From Thermothelomyces thermophilus ATCC 42464 (taxonomy: Eukaryota; Ascomycota; Sordariomycetes; Sordariales; Chaetomiaceae): a stretch of 64,000 nucleotides of DNA. The notes under the pieces were generated by a model. That model was not told where the DNA came from, ran no database searches, and was given only the letters and a program-made list of their open reading frames with translations. Both the position numbers and the translations under genes were made by a program. Positions 11,301 through 22,485 of this stretch are shown piece by piece (within the stretch, counting starts at the first letter, position 1; each line of letters starts with the position of its first letter). The DNA lies in contig NC_016475.1 in NCBI RefSeq assembly GCF_000226095.1, forward strand, positions 2,480,001-2,544,000, given 5' to 3'.

Positions 11301-14300
11301 ATGTCCGATAGCCGTGGCCGTGGTTATGGTGGCGGCAGAGGAGGCGGCCGTGGCGGTCGCGGCGGCCAAGCCGGCGAGGGCTTCCGCGGCGGAGGGGGCC
11401 GTGGTGGGTACCCGGGCGGCGGCCGCGGAGGCGGGGACGGCTACCGAGGCGGTCGCGGTGGTGGTGGTGGTGAGTTTCGTGGAGGACGTGGTGGCCGCGG
11501 TGACTTTCGAGGAGGTCGAGGAGGTGGCGGCCGCGGAGGGCGTGGTGGCTATGGTGGCTCCGGCCCAGATGTCTTCCTGTAAGTGAGCTCCTGGAGAGTC
11601 CCGACCGCCGCTCCGTGATGGTAATATTCTTTCTTCCAGTGGTGCTGGCCCGAGCATTCCGGCCCCTGATGCTGCCGTCACGGAGCTCGAGGACCGCTGG
11701 ATCGAGAAGCACGGAATCCAGTCCCGGACGACCGGCGCTAGTGAGCTGGAGTCCAAGATGGCCGACCTATCCCTCGGCACCATCTCCATGCCTAAGCGAC
11801 CCGGCTTCGGCACCGGCGGCAATCCTGTCGTCCTCTGGGCAAATTATTTCAACGTGAACCTAAAGCTTGGCGCCGTGTACCGGTACGACCTCAGAGTCAT
11901 CTCCAAAAAGCTGACAAAGGAGCAAGATGATGCCCTGAGCAAACAGCAGGAATCCGCAAGCAAGAAGGCAAAGGGCAAGCCAAAGCAGGCCAGCGGGCAA
12001 CAACCGAATGCTCCCAAGGACGCCAGAGAGGCCAAGGGCAAGAAACTGTCCGAGGTCATCAAACTTGCCCTGGACCGGCTGCCCGGCGAGCCCGCGATCG
12101 CGACCGAGTACAAGCAGCAGCTCGTGACGACGGAGAAGCTGCAGGTCCCGCCAGACGGGCTCATGCAGGTCGAGCTCGCCGAACCCGGGCGCAACCCAGA
12201 GACCTGGTATGTCCGCTTCGACGGGCCCTCATCCATCAACATCGCTGGTTTGATGGACTACGTGCGGTCGCTCGAGGACAAGAACGACGGCGTCTTCCCC
12301 AAGTTCCCCGAAGAGATTGACGCACTCGGCATAGTGTTGGGTCACACCGCAAGAGCCAACCTCAACACTGCTGCTATCGGCAGCAGCCGGTTCTTTGCTA
12401 TTGACCAAGCAAGAAAAGACCAGGCATCAATGCCACCAGACTCTCGGATCGAGATCTTGCGCGGCTACGTCCAGAGCGTCCGCCCAGCAACCGGCCGGTT
12501 GCTGCTCAACACCAACGTTACGCATGCTGTGTTTCGCAAAGCGGTCAAGTTAGACGAGCTATTCCAAAAGTGTGGGCTCGCGAACTTACACTTGCCGCAA
12601 CAGCGCCCCAACCACGCTTTGCGGACCCTTGACGGCTTGAACAAGTTCCTTGCCAAGTCGCGCATCGAGTGCAAGGTTCCTGGTGAGAGACCAGGCGAGT
12701 TCTTCAAGATTCAACGAGGCATGGCGGGCTTGGCCACCACGAAGGATGGCAAGGATGAAGACCAGAAGCCCGAATTCACGGAGAGCGGGTTTCGTTTCGG
12801 GACCCCGGCTACGGTAAGGTTCTATCTCCGGAAGCCTAAGGACCTTGGAGCGAAGCCACCCCCTGGACTCTCTTTTGATACTATGGTGCTGGTGTCAGAC
12901 TATTACAAAGCCAGTGAGTAGCCTCCCCCCAACATTGTCACCGAGCAGGCTTGTTAATCCCACATGTTCCCCCTAGGATACGGCATCCGTGCGGACCCTG
13001 GTCTGCCGTTAATCAATGTCGGAACAGCCGGCAAACCGATCTATATCCTGGCCGAGTTCTGCACCCTACTCCCTGGTCAGCCGCTCAAGGCGAGGCTGTC
13101 ACCCCAAGAGCAAGATGCAATGATCAGGTTCGCATGCCGCCCACCTCCCGAGAACGCACTGTCGGTCACCACGTCGGCAAGGGAGTTGCTGGCCCTGGAC
13201 AACAACATGCTGCTCGTGAGTCGCCTTTCTCCTGACCATCGGTCAGCCTTCATTCCAAAGATGGGTATGTGTATGCTAACGGTGTAAAAAGGATAAGTTT
13301 GGCATCACAGTCGACAAGCATCTCATCACGGTCAAAGGCCGCGAGCTCCCCCCTCCTGCTGTCGGCTACTTGAGAGGGAACTCAATTGAGCGGGTCACTC
13401 CGGAGAATGGAGGCTGGCTCATGAAGGGGGTCAAGGTCTGCAAATCCGGAAGGCGTATCGCAAACTGGGCATTCCTCGTAATCGGAAAAGCGCGCCCGCC
13501 CATCGATTTTGGGACCATCAAATCTGCGGTTGGAGGCTTTGCCCGATTCCTGAATAACAACATGGGCATCGACATGAATATGCAACCTGTCCCCGCAAAC
13601 GGCTACCAAACGGCTGGCACGAGCGAAGAAGACTTGCGAAATGCCTTCCGAACCATTTCCAAACAGAAGCCTCAACCGGAGTTCATCCTAGTACTTCTTC
13701 CAGACAAAGATGCCACTACGTATAACATCGTCAAGAAGCTAGGTGATGTTGAATACGGCATCACTACCGTCTGTGTCCGGCAGGAAATGCTTACCAAGGA
13801 ACAAGGACAAATGGGGTACTTTGCCAATGTCGGTCTGAAGGTGAACCTGAAATTTGGCGGCATCAACCACAGGGTCCGAGACGAGACCGGGCTGGTGGAC
13901 AAAACCATGTTTGTCGGTTACGACGTCACTCACCCTACTAACCTACCCGGCGGCGCTGGCGATAACGCGCCCAGTCTGGTTGGTCTGGTGGCCAGTGTTG
14001 ACAACAGCCTCGCTCAGTGGCCTGCCGTGACCTGGGAGAATAAATCCCGGGTTGAGCAAGTCGGAGGGAAGACGGACGAGGGCCAGTTCATTGCTCACTT
14101 CAAAGACCGCCTCAGGTTATGGCAGAAACACAACAGCAATCGCCTGCCCGAGAACATCGTCATCTTCCGTGATGGTGTTTCCGAGGGGCAGTTCAGCATG
14201 GTGCTTGAAAAGGAGCTGCCCAACATTCGCCAGGCCTGCCAGGAGACGTACCCAGCAAGACCGAACGCGCAGCCGCGCCTGTCCCTCATAGTGTCGGTAA

Positions 14301-14848
14301 AACGGCACCAGACCCGGTTCTACCCAACCGACCGCAACCACATCCACCCCAGGTCCAAGAGTCCGAAGGAGGGAACCGTCGTCGACCGCGGCGTCACCAA
14401 TGTACGCTACTGGGACTTTTTCCTCCAGGCCCACGCATCTCTCCAGGGTGAGTAATCGTATTTTTCTTTCTTTCTTTCTTTCCTTCTTTTTCTTCCCGTA
14501 CGGACAAGTACATCGTAGCCAGCTCACAAAGCTAACTGGACCACAGGCACGGCTCGTCCGGCCCACTACACAGTCCTGCTTGACGAGATCTTCCGGCACA
14601 AATTCGGGCCCAATGCCGCCGACGCGCTCGAGACGCTGACGCACAACATGTGCTACGCGTACGGCCGCGCCACCAAGGCCGTCAGCATCTGCCCGCCAGC
14701 GTACTATGCCGACCTGGTCGCCGCCCGCGCGCGCATCCATAAGAGCGAGCTGTTCGAAAACGTCCAGTCCCTGGCTTCGAGTGAGCAGTCGAGCGTGTCC
14801 AGGCGTAAGGTCCACGACAGGCTCAAGGACACCATGTATTACATCTAA
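11301..14848 (+). CDS. Argonaute (QDE-2-like) with RGG-rich N-terminus
   Basis: Exons 11301-11578, 11640-12913, 12977-13215, 13292-14447 and 14547-14848 encode 1082 residues. Argonaute binds small RNAs and cleaves complementary RNA in quelling-type silencing. Residues 1-90 are an Arg-Gly-Gly low-complexity tail. An N domain, a linker with RGYVQSVRPATGRLLLN (about 366-382), a PAZ domain (about 395-545), a MID domain and a PIWI domain follow. The slicer residues appear intact: Asp808 in FVGYDVTHP, a probable glutamate finger near 860 (KTDEG), Asp891 in IFRDGVSEGQF and His989 in ARPAHYTVLLDE. The C-terminus ends in the usual hydrophobic MYYI. Catalytic activity is therefore expected but unproven. 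No Dicer or RdRP gene is nearby. Confidence 0.95.
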
Positions 14849-15584
14849 CGAGGTGTGGGCGCTGTGTGCCGCCTTCGTGGCACAGCTTCTGAATCACCGG
14901 GCTGAATATGATGAAACGAAAGATGAAGCACGGCGGAATTCGAGGATTTTTTTGTTCTTTTTCGGTCTTGCCAGATTGAGGTATCCACAGGAATTAGTGC
15001 TAGATAACAAAACCAGCGAGTGATTTATTTTTTTTTTCTTGAGCTGGGTGACGGTAATCATGAGGTTTGTGAGGATGTTGATGTCACCGGAAACTGCGCG
15101 AAACGAGAAAGTTGCTCAGGGGCGTTTGAGCAGCAGACCGTCACGTCCATACGCGGGTTAGGGTTTGGAATTTCCAGGAAGGACAGGCAGCTCACTCACG
15201 TGACCTCGGCACTCGTCTGACATGCCAGGCCGAGCCAGTCACAGCCAACTCGCGCAAGCTGCAGCTCAACAGCCGCCGACCGACGCCGGAACCATCATCA
15301 TCAAAGCGAAACGTCGCTCGCTCCGGCATCACAAAACCCTCCCCACTCACACTCGGAGCTCAAGCACTCGCCAATTCTTTGGTGCAAGCAAAGGGCCGAG
15401 TGCGCAGCCTCCAATCGAGCACCGCCAACGTCCAACCGAATCACTGGAAACCACCTCAGACCGATCAAAGCGAGAAAAAAGGGCTCAGACAGCACCAGAG
15501 AGAGCAGTTAAGAACGAAAAGTGAACGGGAGAGCAAAAAAAGGGAGAGGATTAATAAAATATAAAAAACCACCAAAAAAATAAA
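14849..15584. other. Intergenic region between Argonaute and NDUFB11-like gene
   Basis: This 736-bp interval should contain the Argonaute 3' end and the promoter of the complex I subunit. The last 100 bases before 15585 are strikingly A-rich, which fits a 5' leader. No gene is recognised; the frame at 15222-15524 lacks any protein-like features. Confidence 0.6.
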
Positions 15585-15975
15585 ATGTCGGCCCTCCGCC
15601 CAAGCGCCCGTCTCGCCGCGCGCATCGCCGCGGCCTCCCCCTCATCCGCCGCTGGCACAACGACGACAACGACAACGGCCGTCGCCCCCGCGCGCCTCCG
15701 CCACTTCTCCACGACCCCGCGCCGCGCCGGCGGCGGCGGCATGCAGTACGACCCGCCCTCGGGCTGGCTCTGGGGCGTGCGCCCGGGCGAGAAGTACCAG
15801 AACGAGGGCTGGGAGGGGCCCTTCATCTACGGCTTCTGGGGCAGCCTGATTGTGTTTGCCATTGCGTATGCCTGGAAGCCTGATACCTCGTAAGTCATTT
15901 CATTTTCCCCTTAATTTTTTACCAATCTGTTTTTTCTCCCTGTTTTACCTCTCTTTCCCATCCCCGCTCCTCCCG

Positions 15976-16014
<39 letters not shown>

Positions 16015-16132
16015 GAAGGGGGAGTGGCCGGGCTAATGCGAACGGGGAAACAGGATCCAGACTTGGGCTTTGGAAGAGGCGAGGAGGAGGTTGGAGGCCG
16101 AGGGGATCCTGGAGGATCCCGAGAAGAAATAG
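15585..16132 (+). CDS. Mitochondrial complex I subunit ESSS/NDUFB11
   Basis: Exons 15585-15889 and 16054-16132 give 127 residues. The N-terminus is Arg/Ala/Ser/Thr-rich with RHFSTTPRRA, a typical mitochondrial targeting and cleavage region. The mature part carries YDPPSGWLWGVRPGEKY, then a single membrane span (FIYGFWGSLIVFAIAYAW) and KPDTS. The second exon supplies the C-terminal IQTWALEEARRRLEAEG and a final basic tail. This is the layout of the accessory ESSS subunit of the inner-membrane arm of NADH:ubiquinone oxidoreductase. The 164-nt intron contains a 34-nt T run, unusually long for so short an intron. Without splicing the frame would stop right after KPDTS, so the last 26 residues depend on the intron being removed. 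Confidence 0.93.
15980..16013 (+). repeat. 34-nt poly-T tract inside the NDUFB11-like intron
   Basis: The uninterrupted T tract ends about 40 nt before the 3' splice site of the intron 15890-16053. It lies upstream of the likely branch site GCTAATG at 16032-16038. Confidence 0.97.
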
Positions 16133-16691
16133 ATTTGTTTTTGGTGGGAAAAAGGCTTAGGGAAGGCAGCGGGAGGAGGAGGTTACCTTTCTCTGTCAAC
16201 AGTTGGAAGAAAGGGCAGGAGAGGATGCCCCGGGGATAAGGCAGACGGACATGGCATGCAAATGGATACACATATGCACGCATAGATGGGATATACATGG
16301 GTTACTTCTTGTTTCCTTATCGTTCGTTGCCGTCACCGTCGAGTTCCATCAGGGAGACTGGCACGCGATCCAGCTAGACCATCTTTTCAGACGGGATAGA
16401 AGGTGCTGCTGTCGTCTGGAGGCAGGGCGTGTTTGAATCGAGATTGAACTCTTTTCGGACAATTTTTGGCCACTTTTCGCCCCAGTCTTAATTCTTATTA
16501 TTATCATCCAGAACTGGCATCGGTGGGTTGCCAAAAGACGGAAGAAATTCAACCGGTTCTCAAAATGACTCCCGCGCTAACCTATATAGAAAGCATCTCC
16601 ATCCTTTCGAATGTTCCCGTCTTTTAAAAAAAAAAAAAAAAAAAAAAGAAAGAAAGAGAATATCCATGTGCCCCGTCTTTTCGCGCCTTTC
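16133..16691. other. Convergent 3' intergenic region
   Basis: This 559-bp interval lies between the NDUFB11-like and branched-chain aminotransferase stop codons. It has a 22-nt poly-A run at 16626-16647, which reads as poly-T on the aminotransferase sense strand shortly after its stop. No gene is seen. Confidence 0.6.
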
Positions 16692-18048
16692 CTAACAGAC
16701 GTAGCTCCACTCGTGAGCGTCATCGCCGTACTGCCGCGCCTCGATCCAGTTCTTCATCTTGGTCGCGATCTCGCCCGACTCCTCGTGATCCTTCAGCCCG
16801 CAGTTGACCAGCTTGCCCCGCCAGCTGATGGCGCGGACGGGGCTCACGATGGCGGCGGTGCCGGCGCCAAAGGCCTCGATCAGGCGGCCCTCGGCGGCGG
16901 CCTCGTCCAGCTCCCTCATGGTGAACTTGCGCTCGATGATGTCCCAGCCCTCGGGGGCGAGCCGCTCGCGGGCGAGCGAGAGGACCGAGTCGCGGGTGAC
17001 GCCCTCGAGGATGGTGCCGTCGAGCGGGGCGGTGAGGAGCTCCTTGCGGCCCGTCTGCTTGTTCCGGACGGCGGCGAAGAAGTTCATGGTGCCGACCTCG
17101 GTCACGTACTCGTCCTCGCCGAACAGCCACAGGTTCTGCTGGAAACCGCGGCTCATGGCCTCGCGCTGGGGCACGATGCAGGGGGCGTAGTTGGCGCCCA
17201 GCTTCTTGTCGCCGACGCCGCCGGGCCAGGCGCGCACGGCGTAGTCGGTCGCCTCGAGCGAGACGGCCTTGAAGCCGGTCGGGTAGTACGGCCCGACGGG
17301 GGAGGCGATGACGAAGAGGAGGGCGGACCCGGGCGGGCCGACGCCGAGCGTCTTTTGCGTGCCGATCATGGTCGGGCGCAGGTACAGCGAGTAGCCGCGC
17401 TCCTCGGGGATGAAGCGGCTCTCGAGCTTGGCGAAGCGGGCGATCAGGTCGATCAGGGCGGCCGAGTCGAAGGTGGGGAGGGCGATGCGGGCGGCCGACT
17501 TGTTGAAGCGCTCCATGTTCTTGTCCGGCCGGAAGAGGCGCACCCGGCCCTCCTTGTCCTTGTACGCCTTGAGGCCCTCGAAGCACTCAAAGGCGTAGTG
17601 GAAGACGCAGCTGGCCGGGTCGAGCGACAGGTTCTGGTACGGCGTGATGTGCGGCCTCTGCCAGCCCGTCGCCTGGTCCCACTCGATGGTGAGCATGTGG
17701 TCTGGAGAGGAGGAGAAAGAAGGAAACGGGGCAATCCGCGTCAGCGCATGAGTTCTCTGTCCTGTCTAATCATATTGGAAGCCTCAAAGAGGGCGCGGGG
17801 GGGGGGGATAACCAACCTGTGAAGTTGCGCCCAAAGACCAGATCCTCGGGCTTCTTGAGCGGCTTGGGGTTCGGGGTCGTGTTGAGCACCAGCTGCGCCG
17901 GGTCAATGTCCTGCAGCTTGGTCTGTGGTGCCGCCGCCGGGCTGGCGCTGTACTGACGAGCGGCTTGGAGCAGCCCGAGGGGCGAGCGCCGCGGTGTGAG
18001 GAAGACGGTCGCGCGAGGAGCGCATCGTGGGATGAGTCGCCGCATCAT
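16692..18048 (-). CDS. BAT1: Branched-chain amino acid aminotransferase, mitochondrial
   Basis: Exons 18048-17817 and 17701-16692 (minus strand) give 413 residues. The enzyme transfers the amino group between Leu/Ile/Val and 2-oxoglutarate using PLP. The first 35 residues are basic and Ser/Ala-rich, with few acidic residues, indicating mitochondrial import. The fold-type IV signature is clear: FHYAFECFEGLKAY, LYLRPTMIGT, the PLP lysine at about residue 244 in DKKLGANYAPC, VGTMNFF, and GAGTAAIVSPV. The C-terminus ends in HEWSYVC, as in fungal BCATs. ATG 18048 yields the targeting peptide. Which of the paralogous mitochondrial and cytosolic forms it equals is inferred from the leader only. Confidence 0.94.
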
Positions 18049-18339
18049 TTTTTTTTTTCGGCGGCCGTTGGAGTCTGGAAAAGAGCCAATTGGCTGTTTC
18101 GGCGACCATGCACAAGGGAAGGGCGAGCGCGGCGAACGAATGTTCGACTTTGGGGGGCGGGCGAGGGCTACTTATGAAACCCTGCAGCACGCGGATGGTG
18201 AAGTCGGAAACTGGCTGGTACTGTACATACATACAGGACAATTCTCGGAGCGCGATCGGAGGGCGCGATTGAGGCGAGCTGGTCCAATCACTCAGGTCTG
18301 GCCCCCCAGGACCCTGGCAGGAACGGGAGCTTCGGCGGT

Positions 18340-18371
18340 GGAGTACGGAGGTACTCCGTACGGATCCGTAC
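18340..18371. repeat. Compound inverted repeats with TACTCCGTA and GTACGGATCCGTAC
   Basis: GGAGTAC (18340-18346) faces GTACTCC (18351-18357) across a 4-nt spacer. This overlaps TACTCCGTA and runs straight into the 14-nt palindrome GTACGGATCCGTAC (18358-18371). The palindrome is identical to the one at 317-330. Confidence 0.85.
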
Positions 18372-19011
18372 TACAAATAGCTACCGAAAGGCGGGCACAC
18401 TGATCAACCGTGGCAAGCCGATTGAATGCGATTCTTTGGTTGTCGCCCTGATCCGAAGTGTGGCTTTTTTTTTCTCCCCATCAAGTTCCGAGCTGTTTCA
18501 TAGCCAATTTGTCTGCATCAGGGTTTCTGCTGTCCCAGTAGCAGAGACACTCAGGTATCTGTCAGGTACTTGGCCTTTTTTTTTTCCTTCCTCCGTAGGT
18601 ACGAAAACTTGCAAGGTACGGACGGAGTAGGTGCCCAAGCAAGGTCAGGTACTAGTTACTCCGTACTCCGTATTAAGGTCCAGGATATATCCGCGGCAAG
18701 CACTGTTTTTTCGAGTAGCGCACCTCGCAATAGGTAGTACACTACGGATTACTGTACGGTTGGCAAGCAGACTGCGGGGTAGCTCGCTAAACTGACAGCG
18801 CACCCCCCTGTTATCGCGGCTCGCTCCCCTGTCACCACACAGTAATTGAAAGCTATCCTTATCAAAGATGCCCGTATCCGTACTTCGTAATGTACCGACT
18901 TGAGGAAACCAGAGGGTAGATGATGCGTCGCAACCCAACAATCCAAGGCGCATCCACCGACTCCGACAAAGGCATATCCACATTGAATCCGGCCCTCGCA
19001 AACGGCCTCTG

Positions 19012-19227
19012 TTGAAGGGCACCGCCAACCTTGTTTGGGGCCTGCACAGTCGCCTGCGCAAGTGGATGTTGGGGAGGGGCCGCAGTTTCGTGGCGCAGAC
19101 AATCGAACAGGTAATTCAATTAATTCGCAAGCAGCTGGCGGCCACGGCGTCGGCGTCAGAGTCAGCGTCAGCGTCAGCGTCAGCGTCGCCCGACCCCATA
19201 CGACCGACCGCGATGATATCCCCGTGA
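19012..19227 (+). other. Possible upstream ORF (71 codons) before the SCY1-like gene
   Basis: An ATG-initiated frame ends 13 nt before the main ATG at 19241. Its C-terminal third is an Ala-Ser repeat produced by the GTCAGC hexamer tract. If the transcript starts upstream of 19012 this frame could lower translation of the kinase-like protein. The transcript start is not visible from sequence, so this is only a possibility. Confidence 0.2.
19155..19187 (+). repeat. GTCAGC hexamer repeat
   Basis: About five units of GTCAGC (the first imperfect) lie 54-86 nt upstream of the SCY1-like start codon. Confidence 0.9.
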
Positions 19228-19240
19228 CCCGTAGCCTGCC

Positions 19241-22200
19241 ATGTTTGCCAACGCGCTCAAGTCGATCTCGTCGACAAACATCTCATCCAACTACGCCATC
19301 TCGCCCAACCTCACGTCGACCGCCGGACCATGGAAGATCTACCCGGCCAAGAACAAGAAGACGGGCAAGGAGTGCTCCGTCTTCGTCTTCGACAAGAAGT
19401 CGCTCGATGTCCACCGCAGTGGCATGAATCGCGCCGAGGTCGCCGAGTTCAAGAAGGCCGTCGAAGCCGTCGTCGAACGCTTGAAGAAGGAGGCTTCGGC
19501 CATCGCTAAGCTGCGGCACCCGGGCATCCTGGAGGTGGTCGAGCCGGTTGAGGAGACTCGGGGCGGGGGCCTGCAATTTGTCGCCGAGGCCGTGACGGCC
19601 TCTCTCTCGGGGCTCCTACAAGAGAAGGACGATCAGGAGAGGCGTGGGGCAGGGGCCAGGGCGAGCCGATACGTGACTGAGGACGCCGACGGAAACCGCA
19701 GGCGACGGGAGATCGAGATCGACGAGCTCGAGATACAAAAGGGTTTGCTTCAAGTGAGCAAGGCGCTCGAGTTTCTGCACGAGAATGCCGGCATCGTGCA
19801 CGGCAACCTCACCCCCGATGCCATCCTGATCAACGCAAAGGCAGGGACCTCCGCTTCGTGTCATCGTGCCATCGTGCCATCACCGCTGGGAGGGGGAAGA
19901 CGAATCGTGCTGACCTGTCATAGTCGGACTGGAAGCTCAGCGGCCTGGCATTCTGCGGCCCGGTAGACAACTCGACCTCCCACAGCTCCATTCAGCCCAT
20001 CAATCTCCGGGAGCTTCTGAGACACACTCCGACCCTGCCGCGCACCGTCCAGCTGAATCTCGACTACACATCTCCCGACTTTGTCATGGACAACAACCTG
20101 ACGGCGCCCGCCGATATGTTCAGCTTGGGGCTGCTGATCATCTCGCTCTACAACTCCCCTCACAAATCGCCCCTGTCGTGCAACGGCAGCCTGTCCGCGT
20201 ATCAGCGCCTCTTCCAGTCGTCGCAGACCACCCCCAGCTCGAGCAACAACTTCCTCTCTTCCCGCCCGCTGCCAAAGGAACTCACAAACCATGTGCTCCC
20301 CAGGCTCATCACCCGACGGCCCGCTCAGCGGATGACGGCCAGCGAGTTTCAGCAAAGCGAATTCTTCAACAACATCCTCGTGTCCACCATCCGTTTTCTC
20401 GATACATTCCCTGCCAAGACACCAAACGAAAAGTCGCAGTTCCTCAGAGGCCTGATCAAGGTCCTGCCTTCGTTCCCAAAGTCCGTCATGGAAAAGAAAT
20501 TGCTGCCCGCTCTTCTTGACGAGTTGAAGGACAAGGAGCTCGTCTCACTGATCCTGCACAATGTCTTCAAGATCATCGAGCTCCTGCCGTCCGGGAGAAG
20601 GGCGTTTAATGACAGAGTACGACCGAGGCTGAAGGAGATCTTTGTCACCAACACCAAACAGACCCAGGAGAAGGACCCTGTTCGAGACGCTGGCTTGATG
20701 GTGGTGATAGAGCAACTCGCCATCATCGGCGAAAACTGCGGGGGCAAAGAGTTCAAGGATGGTACGTACGAGAGAGAGAGGGGGGGAGAGAGAGAAGGAG
20801 AAGGGGTGACTAGCTAGCTTGAGAATCATGGCTGACCAGCTCTCCCAGATATCCTACCCATCATTTTTAGCGCCCTGGAATCGTCCACCCCCTCACTGGT
20901 CGACGCAGCCCTGAGAAGCCTCCCATCAGTGCTGCCTCAGCTGGACTTTAGCACCATCAAAAACGAGCTATTCCCCGTCATCGCAACCATCTTCAGCAGA
21001 ACAAACAGTCTCGCCATCAAGGTCAGGGGTCTGCAGGCCTTTGTCACCCTTTGCGGAGGCTCCAACGACCCGGATGGTGACGACGGGTTAGACGGCCTCG
21101 GCCCGCAGAAGAAGAAAGCAACTTCCTCTACCGCGTTGGACAAGTTCACAATGCAAGAGAAGATTGTGCCTCTGATTAAAGCGATCAAGACCAAAGAGCC
21201 TGCCGTCATGATGGCAGCCCTTAAGGTCCTCCAGGTCGTTGGCAGAGTGGCTGACGCCGACTTTGTCGCCCTGGACATACTGCCCGTCTTGTGGAGCATG
21301 AGTCTAGGACCGCTTCTGGACTTGAAGCAATTTCAAGCCTTCATGGAACTCATCAAGAGTCTATCGAGCAGAGTGGAGGAGGAGCAGACGAGGAAGCTGC
21401 AAGAGCTGGCGGGCGGCAATGCCAACGGCTCGGCTCTCAAGGACGATTTCATGTCTTTTGGCCCCGTTGCCGGCTCATCGTTCGATGGAAACGGGCCGAC
21501 CGAGGCAGACTTCGAGTCTCTTGTCAAAGGGGGGACGGGCGGGGTTTCTGCGAATCCCTTGGACTCCGGGTGGGAGAGCATGGGGTCAAGCGCAGCCGTC
21601 ACCTCTCCAACGGGCAGCAGTAGGAAATCGACGCCGACGGTCGCCTTCTCTTGGTCAACCCCCCCTGCAACTTCCCCTGGCGCTTCAGCCGACAAGCTAG
21701 GTGCTGGAAAAGCTCAGCAGGCCGGCTTCAGGTCGGTCACACCCGATCTGTCAAGCTTCCAACCTATGGCTCCCATGACCACGCAGTTCTCGCAACCTCT
21801 CCAGCCCACCCCAAAGACGAGCACGCTATCACCAGCGTCACCCACTCCTCAAACAACATCCATCAACTGGGGTGCCGCCACCAGCACAACAACAGCCGCA
21901 TCGAGCAGCAGCAACACCAACACCAACAGTCTATGGTCCTCCCCGCCTGCTACCCAACAACAACAACAACAACAACAACCACCCACATCCGCCTTTGCCT
22001 CGCTGTCCCTGGGTCAGCAGCAGCAACAGCAACAACAGAACCAAAACCGCGCCTCCTCCTTCTCTCTTCCGCCTCCGCCGAGCGCTGGCAACTCCGGCGC
22101 GACATCCAGCCTCTCCAGCTTCAGCCTTGCACCGCCACCCGGCGCATCAAAGCCGGCGTTTAGCGGGCTGGGAGGAATAAACAGCCTGAACAGCCTAAAC

Positions 22201-22485
22201 AGCCTTGGATCATTGAGTGCCACGGCGAACAAGACGGCTTCCTCCGGTTCAAGCATGGGCTCGGGCATGGGCATGGGCATGGGCATGGGCACCATGAATG
22301 CGGCTCTGCAAGCCACCACCACGGGTAACAGCACGAGCATGAACAGCATGATGGGCATGGGCATGGGCATGAGCGGGTTGGCACAGCAGCAGCAGCAGCA
22401 GCAGCAGAGTCAGTGGCAAGGACAAGGACAAGGACAGGGACAAAGCCAAAAGACGGGATTGGATAAATACGAAAGTCTGTTGTAG
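19241..22485 (+). CDS. SCY1/SCYL2-like pseudokinase with HEAT repeats
   Basis: Exons 19241-19840, 19924-20761 and 20849-22485 encode 1024 residues. The family works in clathrin-coat and Golgi-endosome trafficking. The N-terminal kinase-like domain (about 30-340) keeps the fold but lacks catalytic motifs: the HRD position reads VHGNL and the DFG position reads LSGLAF. A HEAT-type helical region follows (about 350-620). The last 400 residues are low complexity, rich in Ser, Thr, Gln and Gly-Met repeats, and end in GLDKYESLL. The first intron has a GC donor: the exon ends GCAAAG, the intron begins GCAGGG and ends CATAG, with CTGAC 11 nt before the junction. The interval is 83 nt, so reading through it would shift the frame, and no GT donor nearby restores the family sequence ILINAKSDWKLSG. 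Confidence 0.93.

Larger units (their letters stand above)
18049..19240. promoter_or_regulatory. Divergent promoter region of aminotransferase and SCY1-like genes
   Basis: This 1.2-kb region is dense in the TACGGA-type motif: TACTCCGTA at 18352, 18657 and 18664, TACGGATTA at 18743, and the palindrome GTACGGATCCGTAC at 18358-18371. I see no exact TGACTCA site of the general amino-acid control type upstream of the aminotransferase start. A GTCAGC repeat and a possible upstream ORF lie directly before the SCY1-like start. Confidence 0.6.

Noticed and set aside
15222-15524. 100-codon plus-strand frame upstream of the NDUFB11-like gene
   Set aside because: It lacks protein-like composition and lies in the expected promoter and leader.
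16611-17822. 403-codon plus-strand open frame
   Set aside because: It is antisense to the branched-chain aminotransferase, crosses that gene's intron and lacks domain features.
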